Positions 32,801 through 41,566 of a DNA stretch of 64,000 nt are shown piece after piece. A program made the position numbers and the translations under genes. The stretch lies in the NCBI RefSeq assembly GCF_023701745.1, contig NZ_JAJOZB010000001.1, positions 6,991,001-7,055,000 on the forward strand. Reading direction: 5' to 3'. The number at the start of each line of letters is the position of its first letter. Position 1 is the first letter of the stretch. The stretch comes from Streptomyces sp. RKAG293 (GTDB lineage Bacteria > Actinomycetota > Actinomycetes > Streptomycetales > Streptomycetaceae). The notes under the pieces are model-generated. The model was not told the DNA's origin. It worked only from the letters and a program-made list of their open reading frames with translations, and made no database searches.

Positions 32801-34636
32801 GCGGTCGCCCTCGTCGTACTCCCAGCTGTACCAGTGGCCGCTGCGGTCCGTCCGCCGGACGACGCGGCCCTCGGCGTCGTACTCCAGCCGCTCGGTGTTC
32901 CCCAGGGCGTCGGTGACCTCGGTGAGGTCGCCGTTGACGCTGTAGCCGTAGCGGCGCAGGACGGTGCCTTCGGTGCCGTCCTCGGTGCCGAGCAGCCGCA
33001 GGCCGGTGATGCGCCGGTCGAAGGTGTCGACGGCGAGGTGGTAGCCGCCGCTGTGCCGGACGGCGAGGGGGGTGCCGTCCGGGGCGCGCTGGATGCTGAT
33101 CCGGTTCCCGTTGCGGTCGGATATCGCGGTCAGCCCGAGCGACATCAGCCCGTCGGGCGCGCCGGCCGGGGAGTCGACGGGGGTGAAGTGCCGGACGACT
33201 CCCGACGAGGGCTGGGTGATCCGGATCTCGCCGGCCGGCGTGCCGTCCCACTCCAGGGGCCAGCGGGGACCGTGGTCCGGCATGACGGGCCGGTCGGGCC
33301 GGGGGACCGGATAGACCAGCATCATCGCGTCGTCGGCGGCGAAGACCAGGCCGTCGCCGTCCGCCTCGAGCCGCTGGTCGAGCGTGGAGGACCAGGAGGG
33401 GCCGAACCAGCTGCCGGTGCGGTACGAGGACACGTGGGTGCGGGTCAGCAGCAGGGTGAGGATGCCGGCCAGGGAGACGTCCCGCTCGGCCAGCAGCATC
33501 TCGCCGGAGATCATGTCGATGGGGTCGCCGCCCTTGCAGCGCCCGGAGAACGGCTTGCCCGCCGCGACCTCGTCCTTCGCTCCCCGGCGCAGCGAGGTGA
33601 AGACGTCCTTGAACGCCTGGCCGCCCTTGCGGATGCTGTTGGCGACGTTCTCCAGGGCCTTGCCGCTCTTGAGGAGCGCGGGAAGTTCCTTGGCCATCTT
33701 GAGCAGGCCGCCGGCGGTGGTGAGCCCTTTGAACATCGGGATGCAGTCCAGGGCGGCGAACGCCACATCCCAGAGCGATGCCTTGCCCTGTGCGTATTTG
33801 ACGAGGGTGTCGGCGAGGACGACGAGAGCGGCGGCGAGCACGATCCAGGCGAGGGGTCCGCCGATGATCATGACGATGATGCCGAGGACGGCGACGATGA
33901 CCTTGCAGACGGCGACGATGTCGTCCCAGTGGTCGGCGACCCAGTCGACCGCCTTCTCCCACCAGTGCTTGTTCTTGATCCCGGCGTCCGAGGCCTCGTG
34001 CAGGGCGTGCTCCGCGGTCGACGCCGCAGTGTCCCGCAGGTGCGCGGCCTGGGCGGCGAGCTCCTTCGCGGCGTCCAGGCGCTGCTGGGCGTCGTGCACG
34101 GCGGTGTTCGCGGACTTCTGCGCGTTCGAGGCGTCCAACGCGTTGCGGGTGGCGGTGCGGACCTCTTCTGCGGACGGCGGCTCCACGCCCGGCTTCGGGT
34201 CGGCCTGGTACTCCTTGGACTTGTCGCCCGCCCGCTTCACCCAGGCATCGGCGGTGCCCTGGGTGGTCTTGGCGGCGTCCAGGTCCTGCCGGGCTGTGCG
34301 GCCCTGCGCCAGGGCCCGGTCGGCGTCGGCCTGCGCCGTCTCCAGCTTCGGCCAGTACGTCTCCAGCGCCCCCGACGCCAGCCGGTAGGACTTCTCCAGC
34401 TTGGTCAGCTCGTTCGGCAGATCACCGAACTGCTCCCGGTAGGCGTCCCCCGACAGGCCCGCCCAGTCCTGGACGGCGCTGTCGCCGCTCAGCCCCTTGA
34501 CCGACCGCAGCGCCGACGACACGTCATCGGCGAAGTCGCCCAGCTTCCGGGCGAGCTCCTTGACCTCATACGGATCACCGGGGACCGGATCCCGGTCCAG
34601 ATCCAGTACATGCCAATCCGTCGGTCGATTCGCCAC
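29828..34636 (-). CDS. RHS-repeat polymorphic toxin with ESX-type N-terminus and HNH-like C-terminus
   Basis: This 1602-residue protein starts at GTG 34636, where VANRPTDWHVLDLDRDP begins; an ATG five codons earlier has a poorer binding site. Residues about 20-220 are helical with a DWAGLSGDAYREQF core, as in T7SS/ESX-secreted toxins. Hydrophobic segments lie near 240-290. A DUF6531-like start (CKGGDPIDMISGEML) is near 366, followed by roughly twenty YD/RHS repeats and the RHS core ending in DPLGL (about 1412 and 1432). The remaining 165 residues are the variable toxin module. It carries YEHKE with His1541, DHW with His1547 and SENARGG with Asn1580, suggesting an HNH/endonuclease VII-like nuclease. 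Confidence 0.9.
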   Translation of the reverse strand: MANRPTDWHVLDLDRDPVPGDPYEVKELARKLGDFADDVSSALRSVKGLSGDSAVQDWAGLSGDAYREQFGDLPNELTKLEKSYRLASGALETYWPKLETAQADADRALAQGRTARQDLDAAKTTQGTADAWVKRAGDKSKEYQADPKPGVEPPSAEEVRTATRNALDASNAQKSANTAVHDAQQRLDAAKELAAQAAHLRDTAASTAEHALHEASDAGIKNKHWWEKAVDWVADHWDDIVAVCKVIVAVLGIIVMIIGGPLAWIVLAAALVVLADTLVKYAQGKASLWDVAFAALDCIPMFKGLTTAGGLLKMAKELPALLKSGKALENVANSIRKGGQAFKDVFTSLRRGAKDEVAAGKPFSGRCKGGDPIDMISGEMLLAERDVSLAGILTLLLTRTHVSSYRTGSWFGPSWSSTLDQRLEADGDGLVFAADDAMMLVYPVPRPDRPVMPDHGPRWPLEWDGTPAGEIRITQPSSGVVRHFTPVDSPAGAPDGLMSLGLTAISDRNGNRISIQRAPDGTPLAVRHSGGYHLAVDTFDRRITGLRLLGTEDGTEGTVLRRYGYSVNGDLTEVTDALGNTERLEYDAEGRVVRRTDRSGHWYSWEYDEGDRCVSGAGQDGVLNCTIAYDDEARTTVYTNSLGHSTTYRYNERMQLVSSTNALGESLVNEWDEFDRLLSQTNALGAASHNSYDPAGNLTSVIRADGTSTAAAYNEQHQLVEAVTPDGGVWRHTYDDRGNHISTVGPSGTQVHYGYDGTGGLVSATDAAGRTSWARCDAAGLPVEFTDVQGAVSAIERDPFGRVSSVTDVLGRTTRFGRTAEGKAAWREAPDGRTEFWEWDPEGNLVSQTDRAGNTTTFEVGSFGQVTARCLSDGNRYEFGYDTELNLLRVTDPQERSWQYVYDEVNRVASETDFHGRTLTYEVDAMGGLVSRTNGAGEVIRFRRDALGRTVEMLYDDGFAHFTYDTSGNPVREVSPDVTVERAYSATGRLVSESINGRTTTFEYDVLDRRTKRRTPTGIESTWTYDAGGHPAALDTAGHRISFEFDGAHQETGRRLPGDVVLQQSWDTAGRIATQRVARTPEETETLLQLRTYAYRPDGVPIEITELNSGTRQFTLDAAGRVEAVDARGWTERYNYDAVGNISRAVTPGSDDSEVERTFVGTRIQRSGRTHYERDAEGRIVRAVHRLLNGQKRVRSYVWNSQSQLVSTTTPDGTRWRYTYDPAGRRTAKQRLDVDGGVTDETLFVWDGARLIEQVAADGRASSWDYAPGSFQPVAQLDQTVRSAGPGADAGSGTRGSGFGTGGPGAGERSARSGSAGDAWPPQGEVDIRFHSIVTDLAGTPAELISDDGELAWQQRTTLWGAPLPGRPGVGGGDDGVDCPLRFPGQYADEETGWNYNYQRYYDPETGQYATPDPLGLAPGSHDTAYVPNPFTMMDPLGLAWQDPNNGMRFGRDPSLPDQVGERQYTRDSQYPSQYRQSTHDHMTQHYTDEGRAQGRAPLDTKGDRIPRDELTWRDGNDNMIWDPNAENPKPFSKTVTYEHKEAVVDHWNKDGGGRFSDRAARNDFYNHVADMEPMSFSENARGGGQMTATYLQEVGEGYSCT

Positions 34637-34772
34637 GGTCCAACCCCCCATGAATGATCAACTTCGGTCCAATTGTTGCACTGGTGGAACGGCTGAATCG
34701 CCAGGGAGAGACGGGTTGTTGACAAGCTGTTACCCCGCCCGTCGCTTCGCGGCCGACCGGGGGCGGGAACGC

Positions 34773-34805
34773 GAAGGGCCCCGGGCGGATCGCCCGGGGC
34801 CCTTC
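34773..34805. terminator. Strong hairpin, 15-bp perfect stem, after pssA
   Basis: GAAGGGCCCCGGGCG (34773-34787) pairs perfectly with 34791-34805 around a GAT loop. In the minus-strand direction it lies 33 bp past the pssA stop codon and should end the psd-pssA transcript before the RHS gene. Confidence 0.85.
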
Positions 34806-34837
34806 TTCGCTGTACCGCGCACTCGGCGGCGGCGCCG

Positions 34838-35644
34838 TCACTGCTCGGCGCGCGCCTCACGGCGGTTGTTACGGAACGTGTTCACCCGTCGCGTCGTCGC
34901 GAAGAGCGGGATGACCGCCGCGGCGACGATCTGGAGCGCCGCACCGGTCTGGAGCAGCAGGTGCCCGCCCGGTACGTCCAGCGTCCAGGCCGCCAGGCAG
35001 CCCATGCTGATGAAGATCCAGGCCAGCGTGATCAGCGCGAGCCGGCCACGCGGCTTGGGGTACTCGACGCGGCTCATCATCAGCCACGCCACACCCACGA
35101 TCGCCAGCAGCGTCGGGATGAACGGCAGCTCCAGCAGGACGACGGAGACGACCGTCATCGCGCCGAAGGGGCTCGGCATGCCCTGGAAGACCCCGTCCCG
35201 CACCGTGGTGCAGGAGAAGCGCGCGAGCCTGAGGACCACGGCGAGCAGGACCACGACGGCGGCCACCGCCGAGACCCGGCCGTGCGCATCGTCCGCGACC
35301 AGCCCCCACACCACCACGAAATACGCTGGCGCGAGTCCGAAGCTGATCAGGTCCGACAGGTTGTCGAGCTCCGCCCCCATCGCCGAGCTGCGGAGCTTGC
35401 GCGCCACCAGCCCGTCCAGGAGGTCGAAGACGGACGCCATCAGCATCAGGGTCACGGCCGTCGCGGCGTTGTGCCGCGCCATGCCGCCGTCGGCGGTGCC
35501 CATGAGGTGCGGCACCAGCACTCCGGTGGTCGTGAAGTACACGGCCATGAATCCGCAGATGGCGTTACCGAGAGTGAGGGTGTCCGCGATGGAGAGCCGG
35601 GTGGAGAGTGGGAGGTCGTCGACCTCCTCCTCCAGCTCGGTCAC
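34838..35644 (-). CDS. pssA: CDP-diacylglycerol-serine O-phosphatidyltransferase
   Basis: This integral membrane enzyme makes phosphatidylserine from CDP-diacylglycerol and serine. The 268 residues start at GTG 35644. The CDP-alcohol phosphotransferase signature is complete: D-x2-D-G-x2-A-R-x8-G-x3-D-x3-D as FDLLDGLVARKL ... GAELDNLSD (near residues 63-84). About seven hydrophobic segments follow. It begins 21 bp after the psd stop on the same strand. The pair converts CDP-DAG to phosphatidylethanolamine, and the order psd-pssA is usual in streptomycetes. Confidence 0.93.
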   Translation of the reverse strand: MTELEEEVDDLPLSTRLSIADTLTLGNAICGFMAVYFTTTGVLVPHLMGTADGGMARHNAATAVTLMLMASVFDLLDGLVARKLRSSAMGAELDNLSDLISFGLAPAYFVVVWGLVADDAHGRVSAVAAVVVLLAVVLRLARFSCTTVRDGVFQGMPSPFGAMTVVSVVLLELPFIPTLLAIVGVAWLMMSRVEYPKPRGRLALITLAWIFISMGCLAAWTLDVPGGHLLLQTGAALQIVAAAVIPLFATTRRVNTFRNNRREARAEQ

Positions 35645-35665
35645 CCAGGGGCCTGTGTGTCGGGA

Positions 35666-36313
35666 TCAATCACGGTCAAGACGAGTCACCCCAGCCATGG
35701 TGGTCTGGCCGACCTCGACATCGGGCAGGACGCCCTCCGGGAGGTAGATGTCGACGCGGGAGCCGAAGCGGATCAGACCGATGCGCTCGCCCTGCTCGAC
35801 CTTGCTGCCCGAGGGCACGTAAGGAACGATGCGGCGGGCCACTGCGCCGGCGATCTGCACCATCTCGATGTCGCCGAGTTCGGTGTCGAAGTGCCAGACA
35901 ACGCGTTCGTTGTTCTCGCTCTCCTTGTTGAACGCCGGAACGAATCCGCCGGGGATGTGCTCCACGGAGGTGACGGTGCCCGCGAGCGGTGCGCGGTTCA
36001 CATGGACGTTCAGTGGGCTCATGAAGATGGCGACGCGGGTGCGCCCGTCCTTCCACGGCATGATGCTCTGCACCACGCCGTCGGCCGGTGAGATCACCCG
36101 GCCCTGAGCGATCTCCCGCTCAGGGTCACGGAAGAACCACAGCATGCCCGCCGCCAGGGCGGTGGTGGGTACGGCCACGGTCGCCCAGCGCCCGGAGCGG
36201 CGGGCGCGGGTAAGGCTGACCGCCGCGGCGGCGACGGTCGGGAGGAGCCACGGCGACGCTCCGCGCGCGAGGCGGACCCGGCCGCGAGGTGCAGAGGAAT
36301 GGCTGTGGGGCAT
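35666..36313 (-). CDS. psd: Phosphatidylserine decarboxylase proenzyme
   Basis: This self-processing membrane-associated decarboxylase forms phosphatidylethanolamine from phosphatidylserine. The 215 residues begin at the ATG at 36313; the frame stays open upstream but without family similarity. One hydrophobic hairpin is near residues 25-65. The processing site reads RFGSRVDIYLP: the Gly-Ser bond in the place of the usual LGST motif, where Ser becomes the pyruvoyl group. FMSPLNVHVNRAP is the conserved family core. The short chain is typical of the actinobacterial/archaeal-type Psd. It is upstream of pssA in the same operon. Confidence 0.92.
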   Translation of the reverse strand: MPHSHSSAPRGRVRLARGASPWLLPTVAAAAVSLTRARRSGRWATVAVPTTALAAGMLWFFRDPEREIAQGRVISPADGVVQSIMPWKDGRTRVAIFMSPLNVHVNRAPLAGTVTSVEHIPGGFVPAFNKESENNERVVWHFDTELGDIEMVQIAGAVARRIVPYVPSGSKVEQGERIGLIRFGSRVDIYLPEGVLPDVEVGQTTMAGVTRLDRD

Positions 36314-36483
36314 GGAAGACCTTCGTAGCGGAGGGTGCCGCAAGATGGTTCTGGGGACGGCGGCTTTACCAAGATGGTATCGGTTGCCACCCACAACTCG
36401 GCAAGCGCGAGGGCGAGTCGATGGCCGGTAAGCAATGACTGGGTGTGACCTTCACCTCGGATATATCGCTTATATCAGGACAT

Positions 36484-37704
36484 TTAACCCTGGATACGAT
36501 ACTCCTCAAGAAGCCTGCGGCCAATGATCATTTTCTGGATCTCAGCGGTTCCTTCACCGATGAGGAGCATCGGGGCCTCCCGGTAGAGCCGCTCGATCTC
36601 GTACTCCTTGGAGAAGCCGTACCCGCCGTGGATGCGGAAGGCGTCCTCCACGACCTCCTTGCAGTACTCCGAGGCCAGGTACTTCGCCATGCCGGCCTCG
36701 AGGTCGTTGCGGTGGCCCGAGTCCTTCTTGCGGGCCGCGTTGACCATCATCGCGTGCGCGGCCTCGACCTTGGTCGCCATCTCGGCGAGCTTGAAGGAGA
36801 TCGCCTGGTGCTCGATGATCGGCTTGCCGAAGGTGTGGCGCTGTTGCGCGTAGGAGATCCCGAGCTCGAACGCGCGCTGTGCGACTCCGCAGCCGCGCGC
36901 CGCCACATTGACCCGCCCGACCTCGACGCCGTCCATCATCTGATAGAAGCCGCGACCGCTCTGACCTCCAAGAACGCGGTTCGACGGGATCCGGACGTCC
37001 TCCAGGATCATTTCCGTCGTGTCGACGCCCTTGTAGCCCATCTTCTCGATTTTGCCGGGCACCGTGAGGCCCGGCACCGACGGATTCGGACCGAAGCCCG
37101 GCTCCTTCTCGATGAGGAAGGTCGTCATCGACTTGTGCGGCTTGGCCGCCGCTTCCTCCGGGGACAGGCCCTCGTCGGTCTTGCAGAGCACCGCCACCAG
37201 GTTGGACGAACCGCCGTTCGTCAGCCACATCTTCTGGCCGTTGATGACGTAGTCGTCGCCGTCCCTGACGCCCTTGGTGCGGATCGCGGACACATCGGAA
37301 CCCATGCCGGGCTCCGACATCGAGAACGCGCCACGCACTTCACCGGCCGCCATCCGGGGCAGGAAGTACTCCTTCTGCTCCTGCGTTCCGTGCTGCTTGA
37401 GCATGTAGGCGACGATGAAGTGAGTGTTGATAATTCCGGAAACACTCATCCATCCCCGGGCAATCTCCTCGACCGTGAGGGCGTATGTGAGAAGAGACTC
37501 ACCAAGACCCCCGTACTCCTCGGGAATCATCAGCCCGAAGATGCCAAGTTCCTTGAGGCCCTCAACGATTTCGGTGGGGTACTCGTCGCGGTGTTCCAGC
37601 TCCGTCGCGACCGGCAGGATCTCCTTGTCCACGAAGCTGCGGACGGTGGAGAGGATCTCCCGCTGGATGTCGGTCAGCCCGTCGGTGTGCGCAAGACGCG
37701 TCAT
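36484..37704 (-). CDS. mcd: Acyl-CoA dehydrogenase, probable methylsuccinyl-CoA dehydrogenase
   Basis: This FAD-dependent dehydrogenase probably oxidises (2S)-methylsuccinyl-CoA to mesaconyl-CoA in the ethylmalonyl-CoA pathway. The 406 residues have the three acyl-CoA dehydrogenase domains. Visible segments are FSMSEPGMGSDVSAIRT (near 130-150), QMMDGVEVGRVNVAARGCGVAQRAFELG, and the C-terminal IHGGYGFSKEYEIERLYREAP. The chain is shorter than the proteobacterial Mcd I remember (about 550). The assignment rests mainly on position: it is the last gene of the ccr-ecm-mch-mcd cluster, 1 bp after mch. Its stop codon is TAA. Confidence 0.88.
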   Translation of the reverse strand: MTRLAHTDGLTDIQREILSTVRSFVDKEILPVATELEHRDEYPTEIVEGLKELGIFGLMIPEEYGGLGESLLTYALTVEEIARGWMSVSGIINTHFIVAYMLKQHGTQEQKEYFLPRMAAGEVRGAFSMSEPGMGSDVSAIRTKGVRDGDDYVINGQKMWLTNGGSSNLVAVLCKTDEGLSPEEAAAKPHKSMTTFLIEKEPGFGPNPSVPGLTVPGKIEKMGYKGVDTTEMILEDVRIPSNRVLGGQSGRGFYQMMDGVEVGRVNVAARGCGVAQRAFELGISYAQQRHTFGKPIIEHQAISFKLAEMATKVEAAHAMMVNAARKKDSGHRNDLEAGMAKYLASEYCKEVVEDAFRIHGGYGFSKEYEIERLYREAPMLLIGEGTAEIQKMIIGRRLLEEYRIQG

Positions 37705-37705
37705 G

Positions 37706-38218
37706 TCACTTCTCCTGCAGCTCGGGGCGGCCGGGCTGCTCGCCGCCGCGTTCCTTGATGTACGTGGCCGTGGGAACCATGACCTTGCGGCGGAAGACGC
37801 ACACCATGGTGCCGTCCTGCTTGTAGCCCTTGGTCTCGACGTGGACGATGCCGCGGTCGTCCTTCGACTTGGACGGCCACTTGTCCAGGACGGTGGTCTG
37901 CCCGTAGATGGTGTCGCCGTGGAACGTCGGCGCCACGTGCTTGAGCGACTCGACCTCCAGGTTGGCGATCGCCTTGCCCGACACGTCCGGCACGGACATG
38001 CCCAGCAGCAGGGAGTAGATGTAGTTCCCCACCACGACGTTCTTGCCGAAGTCGGTGGTGTTCTCGGCGTAGTTCGCGTCCATGTGGAGCGGGTGGTGGT
38101 TCATCGTGAGGAGGCAGAAGAGATGGTCGTCGTACTCGGTGACCGTCTTTCCGGGCCAGTGCTTGTAGACGGCACCGACCTCGAACTCTTCGTAAGTGCG
38201 ACCGAACTGCACCGTCAT
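37706..38218 (-). CDS. mch: MaoC-family hydratase, probable mesaconyl-C1-CoA hydratase
   Basis: This hot-dog-fold hydratase probably converts mesaconyl-C1-CoA to beta-methylmalyl-CoA. The 170 residues are one MaoC domain, with LTMNHHPLHMDANYAENT (about 38-55) holding the Asp/His hydratase motif and VVGNYIYSLLLGM after it. The end of the chain is polar. The ATG at 38218 overlaps the ecm TGA by 4 bp, and the stop is 1 bp from mcd. In related streptomycetes I recall a CitE-like lyase gene between ecm and mch. It is missing here, and the two genes are directly coupled. Confidence 0.85.
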   Translation of the reverse strand: MTVQFGRTYEEFEVGAVYKHWPGKTVTEYDDHLFCLLTMNHHPLHMDANYAENTTDFGKNVVVGNYIYSLLLGMSVPDVSGKAIANLEVESLKHVAPTFHGDTIYGQTTVLDKWPSKSKDDRGIVHVETKGYKQDGTMVCVFRRKVMVPTATYIKERGGEQPGRPELQEK

Positions 38219-40211
38219 ACCTCCAACTTGTTCGCGAGCCGGATCTCGTCCACGATCCGCCCGATGATCTCAGTGATACCGAAGTCCTTCGGGGTGAACA
38301 CCGCCGCCACCCCGGCGGCCCGCAGCGCCGCCGCGTCCGCCGGCGGGATGATCCCGCCGGCGATCACGGGTACGTCGTCCACCCCGGCCCTGCGCAGCCG
38401 GTCCAGCACGTCCGGCACGAGCGCCGCGTGCGAACCGGACAGGATCGACAGACCCACGCAGTGCACATCCTCGGCCACGGCCGCGGAGACGATCTGCTCG
38501 GGGGTGAGCCGGATGCCCTGGTAGACCACCTCGAAGCCCGCGTCACGGGCCCGTACGGCGATCTGCTCGGCGCCGTTGGAGTGCCCGTCGAGACCCGGCT
38601 TGCCGACCAGCAGCCGGAGCTTGCCGCTGCCGAGTTCGGCGGCGGTCGCGGCGACCTTGCGGCGGACCTCGGCCAGCGGGGTGCCCGCCTCGGCGGTGAC
38701 CGCCACCGGGGCGCTGCTGACGCCCGTCGGGGCGCGGAACTCGCCGAAGACGTCCCGCAGCGCCCAGGACCACTCGCCGGTCGTGACACCGGCGCGTACG
38801 CAGGCCAGCGTGGGGGCCATCAGGTTCTCGCTGCCCGCCGCCGCGGCCTTCAGCGCCGCCACCGACTCCTGGGCGCGCTGCTCGTCGCGGTTGTCCCGCC
38901 AGGTGTGCAGCGCGCTCACGACGCGCGCCTCGTTGGCCGGGTCGACGGTCATGATGGCGGTGTCGAGGTCGGCGGTGAGCGGGCTGGGCTCGGTGCCCTG
39001 GTACGAGTTGACGCCGACGATCTTCTCCTCGCCCGACTCGATGCGGGCGCGGCGCTCGGCGTGCGAGGAGACCAGCGCCGACTTCAGATAGCCGGACTCG
39101 ACGGCGGCCATGGCGCCGCCCATCTTCTCGATGCGCTCCATCTCGGCCGTCACCAGCTCCATGAGCTCGGTGACCTTGGCCTCGATGACATGGCTGCCGT
39201 CGAAGATGTCCTCGTACTCCAGCAGGTCGCTCTCATGGGCCAGCACCTGCTGGATGCGCAGGCTCCACTGCTGGTCCCAGGGCCGGGGCAGGCCCAGCGC
39301 CTCGTTCCAGGCGGGAAGCTGCACCGCGCGGGCGCGGGCGTCCTTGGAGAGGGTGACGGCCAGCATCTCCAGGACGATGCGCTGGACGTTGTTCTCCGGC
39401 TGGGCCTCGGTCAGCCCCAGCGAGTTGACCTGCACGCCGTAGCGGAAACGGCGCTGCTTGGCGTCCTCGATGCCGTACCGCTCCCGGGTGACGGTGTCCC
39501 AGAGGCGGCCGAAGGCCCGCATCTTGCACATCTCCTCGATGAAGCGGACACCCGCGTTCACGAAGAAGGAGATCCGGGCGACCACCTCGCCGCGGCGGTC
39601 CTCCGGGATCTGCCCGGAGGCGAACACCGCGTCCAGGACGGCGATCGCGGTGGACATCGCGAAGGCGATCTCCTGGACCGGCGTGGCCCCGGCCTCCTGC
39701 AGGTGGTAGCTGCAGATGTTGATCGGGTTCCACTTGGGGATGTTGTTGACCGTGTACGTGATCATGTCGGTGGTCAGCCGCAGCGAGGGGCCGGGCGGGA
39801 AGACGTGCGTCCCGCGCGACAGGTACTCCTTGACGATGTCGTTCTGCGTCGTCCCCTGGAGCTTGGTGATGTCCGCGCCCTGCTCCTCGGCGACCACCTG
39901 ATACATCGCCAGCAGCCACATGGCGGTGGCGTTGATGGTCATCGAGGTGTTCATCCCCTCCAGGGGATGTCCTGGAAGAGCCGCCGCATGTCACCGATGT
40001 GCGAGACCGGGACGCCGACCCGGCCGACCTCGCCGCGGGCGAGGATGTGGTCGGGGTCGTAGCCGGTCTGGGTCGGCAGGTCGAACGCGACGGACAGGCC
40101 GGTCTGCCCCTTCGCGAGGTTGTTCTTGTACAACTCGTTGGACGCCTCGGCGGTGGAGTGACCGGCATACGTCCGCATGAGCCACGGACGGTCCTTTTCG
40201 CGTCGCGGCAT
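38215..40211 (-). pseudogene. ecm: Ethylmalonyl-CoA mutase, interrupted by an apparent one-base frameshift
   Basis: This B12-dependent mutase converts ethylmalonyl-CoA to methylsuccinyl-CoA. Reading begins at the ATG at 40211 (one-base TGATG overlap with ccr): MPRREKDRPWLMRTYAG, FDLPTQTGYDPDH, ending RRLFQDIP. The frame then runs into a stop at 39951. The matching continuation MNTSMTINATAMWLLAMYQ is in the next frame from 39954. Adding one base to the G-run 39963-39966 (plus strand) restores an uninterrupted chain of 665 residues. The rest is intact, including the cobalamin motif LDGHSNG near the C-terminus. It is a real mutation or a sequence error; reads must decide. Confidence 0.88.
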
Positions 40212-41566
40212 CAGATGTTCCGGAAGCGGTTGATGGCCGGGAGGTGCTTCTCGCGCATTTCGTGGTCGGTGACGCCGAGGCCCTCGCCCGGGGCCAGCGC
40301 CAGGACGCCGACCTTGCCCTGGTGGAGGTTGCGGTGCACGTCGTAGGCGGCCTGGCCGGTCTCCTCCAGGGTGTACGTCTTGGACAGGGTCGGGTGGATC
40401 TTGCCCTTGGCGACCAGCCGGTTGGCCTCCCATGCCTCGCGGTAGTTCGCGAAGTGCGAGCCGACGATCTTCTTGAGCGACATCCACAGGTACCGGTTGT
40501 CGTACTCGTGGGTGTAGCCCGAGGTCGAGGCGCAGGTGACGATGGTGCCGCCCTTGCGGGTGACGTACACGCTCGCGCCGAAGGTCTCGCGGCCGGGGTG
40601 CTCGAAGACGATGTCGACGTCCTCGCCGCCGGTCAGTTCGCGGATCCGCTTGCCCAGCCGCTTCCACTCGCGCGGGTCCTGGGTGTGCTCGTCCTTCCAG
40701 AACTTGTAGTCCTCGGCGTTGCGGTCGATGATCGCCTCGGCGCCCATCGCCCGGCAGATGTCGGCCTTCTTGTCGCTGGAGACCACGCAGATCGGGTTGG
40801 CGCCGCCGGCCAGCGCGAACTGGGTGGCGTAGGAGCCGAGGCCGCCGGACGCGCCCCAGATCAGGACGTTGTCGCCCTGCTTCATGCCGGCGCCGTTGCG
40901 GGACACCAGCTGGCGGTAGGCGGTGGAGTTGACCAGGCCGGGAGCGGCGGCCTCCTCCCAGCTGAGGTGCGCGGGCTTGGGCATCAGCTGGTTGGACTTG
41001 ACCAGCGCGATCTCGGCGAGACCGCCGAAGTTGGTCTCGAAGCCCCAGATCCGCTGCTCGGGGTCGAGCATCGTGTCGTTGTGGCCGTCGGAGGACTCCA
41101 GCTCGACGGACAGGCAGTGCGCCACGACCTTGTCGCCGGGCCGCCAGGCGTTGACGCCGGGCCCGGTGCGCAGCACGACGCCCGCGAGGTCGGAACCGAT
41201 CACGTGGTAGGGCAGGTCATGCCGCTTGGTCAGCGGCGAGAGCTTCCCATACCGCTCCAGGAAGCTGAACGTGGAGACCGGCTCGAAGATCGAGGTCCAC
41301 ACGGAGTTGTAGTTCACCGAGCTGGCCATGACGGCGACGAGGGCCTCACCGGGACCGAGTTCGGGGACCGGCACGTCGTCCAGGTGCAGCGACTTGCGCG
41401 GGTCCTTGTCACGGCTGTCGAGGCCGGTGAACATCTCGGCCTCGTCCTTGTGGACGGTGATGCCGCGGTACGACTCCGGCAGCGGCAGGGCCGCGAAGTC
41501 GGCGGCCGAACGGTCCGAGTTGTCCGAGCTGTCCGACGCGAGAATCGCGTCCAGAATTTCCTTCAC
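40211..41566 (-). CDS. ccr: Crotonyl-CoA carboxylase/reductase
   Basis: This enzyme reductively carboxylates crotonyl-CoA to ethylmalonyl-CoA with NADPH and CO2. It is the entry step of the ethylmalonyl-CoA pathway and a source of polyketide extender units. The 451 residues are of the zinc-free medium-chain dehydrogenase/reductase type. Visible are SSVNYNSVW (near residue 81-89), the CO2-site segment GFETNFGG with the Phe-Glu pair, the Rossmann motif GASGGLGSYATQFA, and HPGRETFG. These fit true Ccr and not a simple quinone reductase. It is the first gene of its operon, with a 230-bp leader region upstream. Confidence 0.95.
   Translation of the reverse strand: MKEILDAILASDSSDNSDRSAADFAALPLPESYRGITVHKDEAEMFTGLDSRDKDPRKSLHLDDVPVPELGPGEALVAVMASSVNYNSVWTSIFEPVSTFSFLERYGKLSPLTKRHDLPYHVIGSDLAGVVLRTGPGVNAWRPGDKVVAHCLSVELESSDGHNDTMLDPEQRIWGFETNFGGLAEIALVKSNQLMPKPAHLSWEEAAAPGLVNSTAYRQLVSRNGAGMKQGDNVLIWGASGGLGSYATQFALAGGANPICVVSSDKKADICRAMGAEAIIDRNAEDYKFWKDEHTQDPREWKRLGKRIRELTGGEDVDIVFEHPGRETFGASVYVTRKGGTIVTCASTSGYTHEYDNRYLWMSLKKIVGSHFANYREAWEANRLVAKGKIHPTLSKTYTLEETGQAAYDVHRNLHQGKVGVLALAPGEGLGVTDHEMREKHLPAINRFRNI

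Noticed and set aside
31490-34657. Plus-strand frame of 1055 residues opposite the RHS gene
   Set aside because: It is Val/Gly/Arg-rich shadow sequence, without motifs or a start site. The RHS gene explains the region.
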